The notes below the pieces were generated by a model. The model saw nothing but the letters and a program-made list of their open reading frames with translations, searched no databases and had not been told where the DNA came from. Shown in pieces: positions 9,276 to 17,331 of a DNA stretch of 64,000 nucleotides. The stretch lies in contig NZ_JAWLAR010000017.1 in assembly GCF_041395345.1 (NCBI RefSeq), positions 32,122 through 96,121 on the forward strand, given 5' to 3'. The position numbers and the translations under genes are program-made. This DNA is from Dokdonella sp041395345. Lineage in GTDB: Bacteria; Pseudomonadota; Gammaproteobacteria; Xanthomonadales; Rhodanobacteraceae. Every line of letters begins with the position of its first letter. Positions within the stretch are counted from its first letter, which is position 1.

Positions 9276-10394
9276 TCAAAGCCATCGCCGTGCCCACCAG
9301 CCTATGGTTTCCACTACGACGGCGTACCAAGCCCGACGCTTCCAGCCCGATTCCGTTACCTCGGCTGATTCCGTCAAGTCTTCCTCGAATTGCTGCGCAA
9401 GTCGGGCATTGAACGCTCGTTCTTCAACCATGAGGTTCAGGTCGTCATTGAGGAAGAAGCTGCGATAGTCGAAGTTCGCTGTTCCAATCGTCCCCCAGCT
9501 CCTGTCAACCAGCACAGTCTTTGCGTGCAGCACCCGTCCCCCGTACTCCCAGATTCTGATCCCTGAAGCGAGCATGCGTGAGTAGGAAGCGCGCGCTGCC
9601 CATGTCGTCAGCGTGACATCGCTCTTGGCCGGGACAAGAACGCGCACGTCCACCCCGCGCCTTGCAGCCTCGCGGAGGGCTTTCTGACTCCGGCTATCAG
9701 GAACGAAATAGGGCGTCGTGAGCCATATCCTCTCTTGTGCTGATCGGAAGTGTGCGTTGAATGCGCAACGCAGGAGGTGTCTACAACGATGGCTATTGTT
9801 GGGAAGCAAGCCGATTCCGCCTGGAAAGTTAGGCCAGGCCACGCGTGGGCGACGAGGAAAACGGTCGAAAAGCTGAATAGCATCTTTTACCAGCGGGCCG
9901 GTGAATCGGGCGTGCGTGTCTCGCCAACGCGATGGGCCAAAGGCGCGCCGTGAACTCTCGCGATGAATGTTGAATCCACCTACGTAGGCGACGCGGCCAT
10001 CAATGATCAGAAGCTTTCGATGGTTTCTTCTGTTCAGAATCCAGGGCATCCGCCAAGACCAAGGGCGACTCCAGCTCCACTGCACTCCTGCCGTCAGCAG
10101 TGAGCGCTGTCGCGTTTGTGGTACGGCGCCCCACGATCCCACGTAGTCCGCCCTAACTCCAACTACGCAACCCAACACGCTACTTTTCTCAAGCTCGGAA
10201 AAGAACTGCCCTCCAACTACATCGTCAGACAGAATGTAGCTCTCGAGGCGGATGCGTTCCTGAGCAGAGCGAATGTCGTCGAGCATCGCATCGTACAGTT
10301 CATCGCCTTCGGTAAACACGCTGACCCAGCGATCAGAGTTCTTCTCGCGTGTGTCCAACGCCGTGTCGCTTGTGCTGTACACGCTTCGGGGCAC
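9276..10394 (-). CDS. Phospholipase D family / cardiolipin synthase-like protein
   Basis: The 372-residue protein has the two HKD motifs of the phospholipase D superfamily: HRKLLIID followed by GRVAYVGGFN, and HAKTVLVD followed by a GTANFDYRSF stretch. That arrangement matches ClsB-type cardiolipin synthases, which join phosphatidyl groups at the inner membrane, but no transmembrane segment is visible. The start is GTG directly after an in-frame TGA, with no clear ribosome binding site, so an internal start cannot be excluded. It converges on the acetate kinase gene and lies downstream of the DUF305 gene, at the end of the copper gene row. Confidence 0.85.
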   Translation of the reverse strand: MPRSVYSTSDTALDTREKNSDRWVSVFTEGDELYDAMLDDIRSAQERIRLESYILSDDVVGGQFFSELEKSSVLGCVVGVRADYVGSWGAVPQTRQRSLLTAGVQWSWSRPWSWRMPWILNRRNHRKLLIIDGRVAYVGGFNIHRESSRRAFGPSRWRDTHARFTGPLVKDAIQLFDRFPRRPRVAWPNFPGGIGLLPNNSHRCRHLLRCAFNAHFRSAQERIWLTTPYFVPDSRSQKALREAARRGVDVRVLVPAKSDVTLTTWAARASYSRMLASGIRIWEYGGRVLHAKTVLVDRSWGTIGTANFDYRSFFLNDDLNLMVEERAFNARLAQQFEEDLTESAEVTESGWKRRAWYAVVVETIGWWARRWL

Positions 10395-10441
10395 TCAATC
10401 CAAAGTGAGTCGCGATAGGAATCTGCGCGACTGACCTGACA

Positions 10442-10894
10442 CTATCGCTTGCTCTCGATATCTTCGATCAGGTTCTTCATCTCTTCAATTTCCCTTACCT
10501 GGGCTTCGATGATGTCATCCGCCAGCTTTCGGACACGCGGATCTGAAATGTGGGCGCGCTTGCTGGTCAAAATAGCGATTGAATGGTGAGGAATCATCGC
10601 TTTCATATAGGAGACATCGTCGACAGTCTCCTGACTGCGAACCAGCCAAAGAGAAACCGCGAATACGACGACGCTCCCCAACAGAACGCTCAGATTTATC
10701 TTCGTGTTCTCATACATCTTGAGCATGAAGAGCAGCATGACGATGGCCATGGTCGACCCCATGATCAGGGCCATGTAGGCACGCGTCTCGCTGAAAAATA
10801 TGTGATCAACCGCGTAGGTGTTGAGGTACATCAGACCGAACATCACTACGGTCGACGTGGCGATCATTGCGGCAAAACGCGTGTATTTTTTCAT
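10442..10894 (-). CDS. DUF305 membrane protein
   Basis: The protein has 150 residues. Three hydrophobic segments (about residues 8-27, 38-58 and 68-86) precede a C-terminal DUF305-like helix-rich domain with MIPHHSIAILTS, where the paired histidines are characteristic. DUF305 proteins are common in copper and other metal-resistance clusters and may bind metal; their exact job is unknown. GGGAGG lies 8 bases before the ATG. It lies about 160 bases downstream of the copper ATPase gene on the same strand. Confidence 0.85.
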   Translation of the reverse strand: MKKYTRFAAMIATSTVVMFGLMYLNTYAVDHIFFSETRAYMALIMGSTMAIVMLLFMLKMYENTKINLSVLLGSVVVFAVSLWLVRSQETVDDVSYMKAMIPHHSIAILTSKRAHISDPRVRKLADDIIEAQVREIEEMKNLIEDIESKR

Positions 10895-11054
10895 GACAAA
10901 CCTCCCTCTACTTCACCAACGAAACGAGTGCTGCACAAAGGCAGCGGTTGGAAATGAGATAACTCGCGCCAATTCTAATGGGGGAAACTGTATGACCCCT
11001 GAGCTACGGTTGCTGTTGCGACTCCAGTTCAGCATGCGTTTGATGGCATGAATT

Positions 11055-13442
11055 TCATGGTACTGCGTCGAGTCGTGTCTTGGCGAGACGCAATGCATTC
11101 GCCACAACAGAAACTGAGCTCAAACTCATGGCCAGCGCGGCGATCATTGGACTCAGCAACAATCCGAAAATGGGGTACAGGACGCCTGCCGCGATAGGCA
11201 CTCCCAGCGCGTTGTAGGCGAAGGCAAAGGTGAGATTCTGTTTCATGTTTCGCACTGTGATAGTGGAAATCGCCCTGGCACGCAGAATGGCGCCGAGATC
11301 GCCCTTTACAAGCGTGATCTGCGCACTCGACATCGCGACATCTGTACCCGTACCCATGGCGATGCCAATATCCGCTGCTGCCAGCGCCGGGGCGTCGTTG
11401 ATCCCGTCGCCGGCCATTGCGACGCGATGCCCCTTGTCCTGGAACGATTTGACGAGTTCGGCCTTGTCTTTCGGGCGCACTTCGCCACGGACGTCGTCGA
11501 TCCCTAGTTCGCGTCCAACAGCTTCTGCGGTGTGCTGCGCGTCTCCCGATGCCATGACCACATGAATACCTGCCTTTCGCAACGCTTCCAGCGCAGGCCG
11601 AGTAGTCGGCTTGATCGCATCCGCAACGGCGATTGCCCCGGCAAGTTTCCCGTCGATTGCCAAGTACATGACACTGCCCCCTTCATTTCGCAATTCTTCG
11701 GCAGCTGACTCCAGCTCTGAAATGCTCGCGCCGGACGTGGACATCAACGCCTGATTGCCCAAGGCGAGACGTCGCTCGCCTACTTGCCCTGTTACGCCCG
11801 TACCCGTATGCGACTCGAACTCCTTGGCATCGTCGAATTCCAGTCCGCGTTCCATCGCCTCTGCGACAATTGCAGCGGCCAAGGGATGCTCACTACCACG
11901 TTCCAAACTGGCAGCGAGCCCAAGAATGTCATCGGCGACAAACCCGTCAGCGACCAGAACATCGCGAAATGTCGGCCGCCCCTCGGTCAAGGTGCCAGTC
12001 TTGTCGACGATCAAGGTATCGATCAGGCGCAAATGCTCTATGGCTTCAGCATCGCGGAACAGTACGCCTGCCTGCGCCGAACGACCGGTCGCGACCATGA
12101 TCGACATCGGTGTCGCCAAACCCAATGCGCAAGGACAGGCAATAATGAGGACCGAAACTGCGTTGAGAACGGCGAATGTCCAGGAAGGCTCTGGTCCGAA
12201 CACTCCCCAAATCAGGAACGTCGCGATAGCGGTGCCGATCACGGCCAGAACAAACCAGAATGCGACCTTGTCTGCCATCTTTTGCATAGGTGCTCGTGAT
12301 CGCTGGGCCTGGGCGACCAACTGAACAATTTGCGCCAGCACGGAGTCAGATCCAACTTTCTCGGCGCGAATGACAAGGCTTCCACTTCCATTCATGGTCG
12401 CACCGATGACTTTGTCCCCGGCATTCTTCTCGACCGGTATCGGCTCGCCAGTCAGCATGGACTCGTCAATACTCGTATGGCCCTCAAGAACGACACCATC
12501 CACGGGCACCTTTTCACCTGGGCGTACGCGCAAACGATCCCCTGACTGGACCTGATCCAGTGCGATGTCTTCTTCGCTGCCCTCTTCATCAATGCGTCGC
12601 GCGGTTTTTGGCGCCAGCCCAAGCAAGGCCTTGATCGCGGCCGAGGTCTTGCTACGTGCCTTGAGCTCGAGCATCTGACCCAATAGCGTTAGCGAGACGA
12701 TGACCGCCGCCGCTTCGAAGTAGACGCCAATTCGCCCATGCTCCGCAAAGGAGGACGGAAATAGTCCCGGCGCAAGTGTGGCTACGACGCTGTAGCCAAA
12801 CGCCGCTGCCACACCAATTCCTATCAGGGTCCACATGTTCGGACTGCGATTGCGGATCGATTGGATACAGCGAACGAAGAAAGGCCAACCCGCCCATAGC
12901 ACCACGGGCGTACTGAGCCCGAATTCGATCCACGTCCTCGCGTCAACGCTGAGCCAGGGCAAGCGATGACCAACCATCGCAAGCGTCAGCACGACCAGAC
13001 TTAGCGGAAGCGTCCACCAGAACCTTATTGAGAAATCGCGCAACTCGGGATTGTCGTCTTCCTCCAAACTTGGCATTTCGGGTTCCAGCGCCATCCCGCA
13101 GATGGGACAAGTGCCAGGGCCTGGCTGCCGGATCTCCGGATGCATCGGACAGGTGTAGATGGCGCCTTCCACGGGCGTTGGAGCATTGCGTGAGTGCTTG
13201 GAGTCAAGATATGACTCCGGATTGACGTTGAACTTTTCAAGGCAGCGTGCCGAGCAAAAGAAATAGTCTTTGCCGGCATGCTCTCCATGATGAGTCGTCT
13301 TCGACGGGTCCACTGTCATGCCGCATACCGGGTCGACAGCTTGGCTGGTCGAGCTATCCGCAGAACTGCTGCTGGAAGTCTTTCTCGACGTATCGGTCTC
13401 ACCTGATGAATGATTGTGATCCGCGTGCTGTTTGATGTTCAT
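11055..13442 (-). CDS. copA: Copper-translocating P1B-type ATPase with YHS domain
   Basis: The 795-residue inner-membrane pump exports Cu+. From the N-terminus it has a His/Ser-rich tail, a YHS metal-binding domain (VDPVCGMTVDP, FFCSARC, residues 37-78), a heavy-metal-binding zinc-ribbon-like domain (YTCPMHPEI, CPICGMAL, about 93-122), eight expected membrane helices, the actuator TGEP, the transport motif CPCALGLATP near 434, the phosphorylation site DKTGTLTEG near 478 and the hinge GDGINDAPAL. The CPC motif with YN and MSxxS in the last helices indicates the Cu+ subgroup. GGAGA precedes the ATG. A MerR-type promoter lies 50-80 bases upstream, so this gene probably has its own metal-responsive control. 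Confidence 0.95.
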   Translation of the reverse strand: MNIKQHADHNHSSGETDTSRKTSSSSSADSSTSQAVDPVCGMTVDPSKTTHHGEHAGKDYFFCSARCLEKFNVNPESYLDSKHSRNAPTPVEGAIYTCPMHPEIRQPGPGTCPICGMALEPEMPSLEEDDNPELRDFSIRFWWTLPLSLVVLTLAMVGHRLPWLSVDARTWIEFGLSTPVVLWAGWPFFVRCIQSIRNRSPNMWTLIGIGVAAAFGYSVVATLAPGLFPSSFAEHGRIGVYFEAAAVIVSLTLLGQMLELKARSKTSAAIKALLGLAPKTARRIDEEGSEEDIALDQVQSGDRLRVRPGEKVPVDGVVLEGHTSIDESMLTGEPIPVEKNAGDKVIGATMNGSGSLVIRAEKVGSDSVLAQIVQLVAQAQRSRAPMQKMADKVAFWFVLAVIGTAIATFLIWGVFGPEPSWTFAVLNAVSVLIIACPCALGLATPMSIMVATGRSAQAGVLFRDAEAIEHLRLIDTLIVDKTGTLTEGRPTFRDVLVADGFVADDILGLAASLERGSEHPLAAAIVAEAMERGLEFDDAKEFESHTGTGVTGQVGERRLALGNQALMSTSGASISELESAAEELRNEGGSVMYLAIDGKLAGAIAVADAIKPTTRPALEALRKAGIHVVMASGDAQHTAEAVGRELGIDDVRGEVRPKDKAELVKSFQDKGHRVAMAGDGINDAPALAAADIGIAMGTGTDVAMSSAQITLVKGDLGAILRARAISTITVRNMKQNLTFAFAYNALGVPIAAGVLYPIFGLLLSPMIAALAMSLSSVSVVANALRLAKTRLDAVP

Positions 13443-13492
13443 TTCTTGCTCTCCGTTTCAGCTTAGGTTGCGCCTATGAGCATGTACCTCGA

Positions 13493-13524
13493 ATTCTGAG
13501 GCCTGGACCCGGGTCCAGAGTCAA
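13493..13524 (-). promoter_or_regulatory. MerR-family-type promoter of the copper ATPase gene
   Basis: On the minus strand a -35 box TTGACT (13524-13519) and a -10-like CAGAAT (13498-13493) are 20 bases apart. The spacer holds a perfect 16-base palindrome, CTGGACCCGGGTCCAG, at 13503-13518. Overlong 19-20 base spacers with a central dyad are the hallmark of promoters activated by MerR-family metal sensors such as CueR, CadR or ZntR. The predicted transcript start is about 45 bases before the ATG. No merR-type gene is present in the window, so the sensor must be encoded elsewhere. Confidence 0.65.
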
Positions 13525-13557
13525 GAGCCAGGGGGCCGCCCATAAGGGCGCCCCCAA

Positions 13558-13989
13558 TCAATGTCGTCCCCTCCCAAAGCTGACCCATCCAGAACGATCT
13601 GTTTCTGCAATGAAATGGCAATGCCCGAAAGCTCCAACATCGAGCACTGCCATGTAGGACTTTGCACGAGGCCAGCGCTTTGGCCTGGAGGAGCAATAAA
13701 TATGGACAATGCGCCAGCTATCGTCGACCTTCTTTAGAACCATGGTCTCCGTACTGAGTAGAGTCAGCGGCTTGTCATCCTTGCGTGTGTGAATCTCACT
13801 CTCACCACCGATCCAGACAAGATCGCCGCTGCGTTGCGCGGCCCTGAGCAGAAGTTGTACGTGGGCAGTACCCAGGAACGCCGCATCACTGACGGAATGA
13901 TGGCCAAGATACTCCTCGCGATTTCTCTCAGCTCCGCCGCTCTCCAGAATGAGGCCGTCCGGGCCCGGAAGCGTGCTCTCCTGCGGCAT
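13558..13989 (-). pseudogene. Truncated copy of the neighbouring DUF4440 gene
   Basis: Residues 12-105 of this frame (bases 13675-13956) match the C-terminal half of the DUF4440 protein encoded at 14605-15102. Both have LILESGGAERN, EYLGHH, GDLVW, PLTLLS and WRIVHI in the same order, with many substitutions between. The signal peptide and first half are missing, and the frame reads 38 residues past the normal end (SSRPK) into unrelated sequence. The fragment begins right after the DUF411 gene, so DUF411 is bracketed by a whole and a partial DUF4440 copy. It is probably a relic of a duplication or of a second acquired copy. Confidence 0.75.
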
Positions 13990-14004
13990 GCGCGTCCCAT
14001 GCCG

Positions 14005-14595
14005 CTACTCTCCTGATCCCGGGTGGCGGGCGAAAGAACGGGTGCCGCCATCCCGGGTCACCAACTCGACGGTATACGGCTGCACGGTCCCATCCGGCAC
14101 CTCCATGCCCGGCGAGCCGAGCGGCATCCCTGGCAAGGTCAGTCCGCGGGCATCCGGGCGTTCGGCCAGCAGGCGTTTGATGTCACCGGCCGGGACGTGC
14201 CCTTCGACGAAGTAGCCGTCGACCTCGGCGGTGTGGCAGGATCCCTTGCCGTAGGGCACGCCGAGCCGGGACTTGACCGGTTCGAGATTGTCCGAGTCGC
14301 GCACCTCGACCGGGAAGCCTGCCGTTCGCATGTGCTCCACCCAGGCGCCGCAACAGCCGCAGCTCGGGCTCTTGTACACCACGACGTTGGGTAGCGCGGC
14401 ATCGAGCGATGCCGGGATCAGCACGCCCGGCGGCGACCGCAAGGCGGTTTCGCGCGCATCAATGCGAGGGGCCACGGCGGAATCCGAAGCAGTGGATCCT
14501 GCCTCCGTGGACGATTTCGAGGACGGTGCACAGGCCGTAATCGCAAGCGCGAGGACTATTGCGCCCGCAGTTGACACAAGGAGGGGTGTGTTCAT
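14005..14595 (-). CDS. DUF411 family metal-binding lipoprotein
   Basis: The 196-residue protein starts with a lipoprotein-type signal (VLALAITAC, cysteine at about 22) and a Ser/Thr-rich linker. The DUF411 domain follows: VVVYKSPSCGCCGAWVEHM near residue 75, then a conserved GSCHTA and YFVEGHVPA. The CGCC cluster is the likely metal site. DUF411 proteins occur in copper and other metal operons and are thought to be periplasmic metal binders. AGGAG precedes the ATG and lies within the end of the DUF4440 gene 10 bases away, which suggests co-transcription. Confidence 0.88.
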   Translation of the reverse strand: MNTPLLVSTAGAIVLALAITACAPSSKSSTEAGSTASDSAVAPRIDARETALRSPPGVLIPASLDAALPNVVVYKSPSCGCCGAWVEHMRTAGFPVEVRDSDNLEPVKSRLGVPYGKGSCHTAEVDGYFVEGHVPAGDIKRLLAERPDARGLTLPGMPLGSPGMEVPDGTVQPYTVELVTRDGGTRSFARHPGSGE

Positions 14596-14604
14596 CTCGA
14601 TCTC

Positions 14605-15102
14605 CTACTTCTTCGGTCGCGACGACCAGTGGATGTGGACGATGCGCCAGTCATCACCCTCCAGTTTCAGAACCATGGTTTCACTGCTCAGTAGTGTCAG
14701 GGGCTTGCCATCCTTCTGGGTATGAACTTCACTTTCGGTTCCGACCCAGACCAGGTCGCCGTCGCGTCGGGCGGTCCGGTGCGTCTTCTGGATGTGCGCG
14801 CCCTTGAGAAATTTTGCATCTGCGGGTGCGTGATGGCCGAGGTATTCCTTCCGGTTTCGTTCCGCCCCGCCGCTCTCGAGGATGAGGACGTCGGGATCAA
14901 GTATGGCTTCGACTGTTGCCAAATCAGCCTTCTGGAGTGCGGCCCCGAAACGATCGACAACTGCAGTGGCGCCTTGCGCGGCGACCGGAACATCCATCGA
15001 CGATGTCGGATCCTTGGTTGCTTCTTCGTGGGCATTGGATGAGGCCGAAAGGGCAAGTACGAGCACGGCCAATACAACTGCTACTGGTTTCTTCATTGTC
15101 AT
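14605..15102 (-). CDS. Exported DUF4440 / SnoaL-like protein
   Basis: The product has 165 residues from the chosen start (MTMKKPVAVV...), which has GAGG about ten bases upstream; a start 15 bases further up is possible. A signal peptide ends near SSNAHEEA. The rest is a single SnoaL/NTF2-like domain of the DUF4440 type, with VVDRFGAALQKADLATVEAIL at its start and WRIVHIHWSSRP at its end. DUF4440 proteins are small periplasmic or cytoplasmic proteins of unknown function that often sit in copper clusters. It nearly overlaps the cytochrome gene stop and is followed by DUF411. A decayed second copy lies at 13558-13989. Confidence 0.8.
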   Translation of the reverse strand: MTMKKPVAVVLAVLVLALSASSNAHEEATKDPTSSMDVPVAAQGATAVVDRFGAALQKADLATVEAILDPDVLILESGGAERNRKEYLGHHAPADAKFLKGAHIQKTHRTARRDGDLVWVGTESEVHTQKDGKPLTLLSSETMVLKLEGDDWRIVHIHWSSRPKK

Positions 15103-15113
15103 GATCTCTGTCC

Positions 15114-15959
15114 TCAATGTTTGTGGTCGTGGCCGTCGTCAGTTTCGACTTCGGGTTTTACTGGATGACTCTCCACTGTGCCATCGGCATGCGTATGCGT
15201 CGTCATTGCCTGATCTTTGGAGCTATCGTCATGTCCGTGGGCCTCTGCGTTTTTTGCATTTGCAACGGAATCTTCGGCCTGCATCGCCGCGTTGTCATGG
15301 TGATGGCCGGAGTCACTGTCGTTGTGTTCGTCGCCTTCGCCTGATTCATGCGAATGAACACCCTCGTAATCATCATGAGCGGCTTCCGAGTTGGTCGCGA
15401 CTTCATGCTCAAGGTCGCGCCCACTTTCACCCCCACCGTGTGAATGGCCACCGCTGCTCGCAACCATCGCCTGATACTGGTTTGCGTCGAGCGTTGGTAG
15501 CTTTTGCAGGAATGCCGCCATGTTCCAGATATAGGCATCTTCCATGCTCTTGCCCCAGGCCGGCATTCCCGAGGCCTTGATTCCATGCTTGATCACCCAG
15601 AACGCTTGGGCCAGTTCAACAGGATATTTCGAGAGATTGGGAGGCGCCGGATAGAGGCCCTTGCTCAGTTCTGACTCAACCATGCCCGGCGCGAGATGGC
15701 AGCCGACGCACATCGCGTTGTAGTTGCCAGCGCCTTGCAAAGCCTTTGCCGGATCGGAGAGGTCAGGTACGGTCAATTTCGACGCGCGACTCTCGATGGA
15801 ACGCTCCCGCAACGTTTCAAGAAGCATGTGAGTGGCTCGCATGTGCGGATCGTCTGCCCCGATGTTATAGACCCCGGACCAGATGAAAATGCCAGCACCG
15901 AGTGCAACCAGGATCAGCAGCGTCAAGGCTGATTTGAGTATTCCTGAAGTGGATTTCAT
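15114..15959 (-). CDS. Membrane-anchored c-type cytochrome with His-rich tail
   Basis: The 281-residue protein has an N-terminal membrane anchor (about residues 9-29), one haem c site CVGCH near residue 84 and a methionine ligand candidate in GMPAWG near 132, so it is a class I monohaem cytochrome facing the periplasm. The last 110 or so residues are a His/Asp/Glu-rich tail (HSHGGGE, SGHHHDN, DDGHDHKH) that probably binds metal ions. It sits 16 bases behind copB. Such cytochromes are frequent in cop clusters, where they may couple copper handling to electron transfer; that role is inference. Confidence 0.85.
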   Translation of the reverse strand: MKSTSGILKSALTLLILVALGAGIFIWSGVYNIGADDPHMRATHMLLETLRERSIESRASKLTVPDLSDPAKALQGAGNYNAMCVGCHLAPGMVESELSKGLYPAPPNLSKYPVELAQAFWVIKHGIKASGMPAWGKSMEDAYIWNMAAFLQKLPTLDANQYQAMVASSGGHSHGGGESGRDLEHEVATNSEAAHDDYEGVHSHESGEGDEHNDSDSGHHHDNAAMQAEDSVANAKNAEAHGHDDSSKDQAMTTHTHADGTVESHPVKPEVETDDGHDHKH

Positions 15960-15975
15960 GGGGTGCTCCTGTTTT

Positions 15976-17331
15976 TCAGAACCATAGTCGCAGGCCAGCT
16001 ACGAGCTGGGTGTCTTCAACATTTTCGTCCGCGGCTTGTGCGTAATCGGCCGTCTGTCCGTATTTCTTTGACCACACGACACCGACGTACGGTGCGAATT
16101 TGCGAGTGATTTCATAGCGCAGGCGCAATCCGAATTCGACGTCGGAGAGTCCGCTGCCGATATCACGAGCGGGATCGTTCTTTCCATAGAAGTTGGCTTC
16201 CAGGTCCGGCTGCAGGATCAGCCGCTGTGTCAGCAAGATTTCGTACTCGGCTTCCAGCCGAAACGCCGTACGACCGGACTCGCCAACGTAGACGGTCGCA
16301 TCAACTTCGAACCAGTACGGCGCCAAACCCTGGAATCCAAATGCAGCCCAGTTCAGATCCGGTCCGTCCTCGAAATCGTGGCGAATTCCGGTCTGGAAGT
16401 TCCAGTAGGCCGATACGGCCTTGCTCCACAACAGTTCGCTACGAGTCGATTCCATGCGTCCGTCGCTGCGTTCGCCTTCAAGCTTGAACCAGATCTTGTT
16501 TAAATCCGATCCGTACCAGGCCTGCATATTAATAGCCTGCCCGTTTTCGTTGTCGCCATTAAATTGCTCGAGCTGATCAAACAGGACACTGCCTATCCTG
16601 GAATCGCCGTGCATGTGATGCATGCCATGCATCGGACCCGCACTTACGCCATCCGAATAGTCCGGGTCACGCGCATCGGGCGGTGGCGATCCACCCTGCA
16701 TTCGACCGTGGTCCATACCTTCCATCTGGCTGTGATCCATACCTTCCATTTGGCTGTGATCCATACCCTCCATCTTGCTGTGATCCATACCTACCATCTG
16801 GCTGTGGTCCATGCCTTCCATCTGGCTGTGATCCATACCCTCCATCTGGCTGTGATCCATACCCTCCATCTGGCTGTGGTCCATGCCCTCCATCTGGCTG
16901 TGATCCATACCCTCCATCTGGCTGTGGTCCATACCTTCCATCTTGCTGTGATCCATACCTTCCATCTTGCTGTGATCCATACCTTCCATCTTGCTGTGAT
17001 CCATACCTTCCATCTGGCTGTGATCCATACCTTCCATCTGGCTGTGGTCCGTGCCTTCCATCTTGCTGTGATCCATGTCGTGTTTCGCGCCAGCCGCTTT
17101 CGGAGTGGCATTCTTTTGCTCCGCAGTCTTTTCGTCGCCCTCCTCCGCTACGCCTGCGCTATTCACTTGGTGTTCCGCATGCTGCGCGTGCGGATCGCCA
17201 GTCGTGCCCGTATCCGTTTGTGCCAATCCGACGCCTGGCGCAATCAGCAAGGCAAGAAGCGCTACGGAGCACGCGCCATTGACCAGCGGGTAGCCAGGTA
17301 TTTTTCCGTTGTCGATTTTCATCGTCCTCAT
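15976..17331 (-). CDS. copB: Copper resistance outer-membrane protein CopB
   Basis: The 451-residue protein starts at the ATG that overlaps the copA stop as ATGA, so the two are translationally coupled; longer upstream extensions of the frame lie inside copA and are not real. A signal peptide (SVALLALLIAPGVGLAQ) precedes an Asp/His/Met-rich region with 16 tandem MDHS[QK]MEG-type octapeptides (residues 86-213). The C-terminal CopB beta-barrel domain follows, with GIRHDFEDGPDLNWAAFGFQ and LRLRYEITRKFAPYVGV, ending in LRLWF as outer-membrane barrels do. CopB binds copper at the outer membrane together with CopA. Confidence 0.93.
   Translation of the reverse strand: MRTMKIDNGKIPGYPLVNGACSVALLALLIAPGVGLAQTDTGTTGDPHAQHAEHQVNSAGVAEEGDEKTAEQKNATPKAAGAKHDMDHSKMEGTDHSQMEGMDHSQMEGMDHSKMEGMDHSKMEGMDHSKMEGMDHSQMEGMDHSQMEGMDHSQMEGMDHSQMEGMDHSQMEGMDHSQMVGMDHSKMEGMDHSQMEGMDHSQMEGMDHGRMQGGSPPPDARDPDYSDGVSAGPMHGMHHMHGDSRIGSVLFDQLEQFNGDNENGQAINMQAWYGSDLNKIWFKLEGERSDGRMESTRSELLWSKAVSAYWNFQTGIRHDFEDGPDLNWAAFGFQGLAPYWFEVDATVYVGESGRTAFRLEAEYEILLTQRLILQPDLEANFYGKNDPARDIGSGLSDVEFGLRLRYEITRKFAPYVGVVWSKKYGQTADYAQAADENVEDTQLVAGLRLWF
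16693..17076 (-). repeat. 16 tandem 24-base repeats inside copB
   Basis: The 384 bases code for 16 units of eight residues. The consensus is MDHSQMEG, with K in place of Q in five units, one unit starting with T instead of M, one ending VG and a last unit MDHGRMQG. Each unit offers Met, His and Asp as copper ligands. The near identity of the units at DNA level suggests recent expansion and makes copy number likely to vary between strains or be mis-assembled from short reads. Confidence 0.95.

Noticed and set aside
16693..17076. Possible CRISPR array
   Set aside because: The 24-base units are directly adjacent with no spacers and code in frame for a metal-binding repeat.
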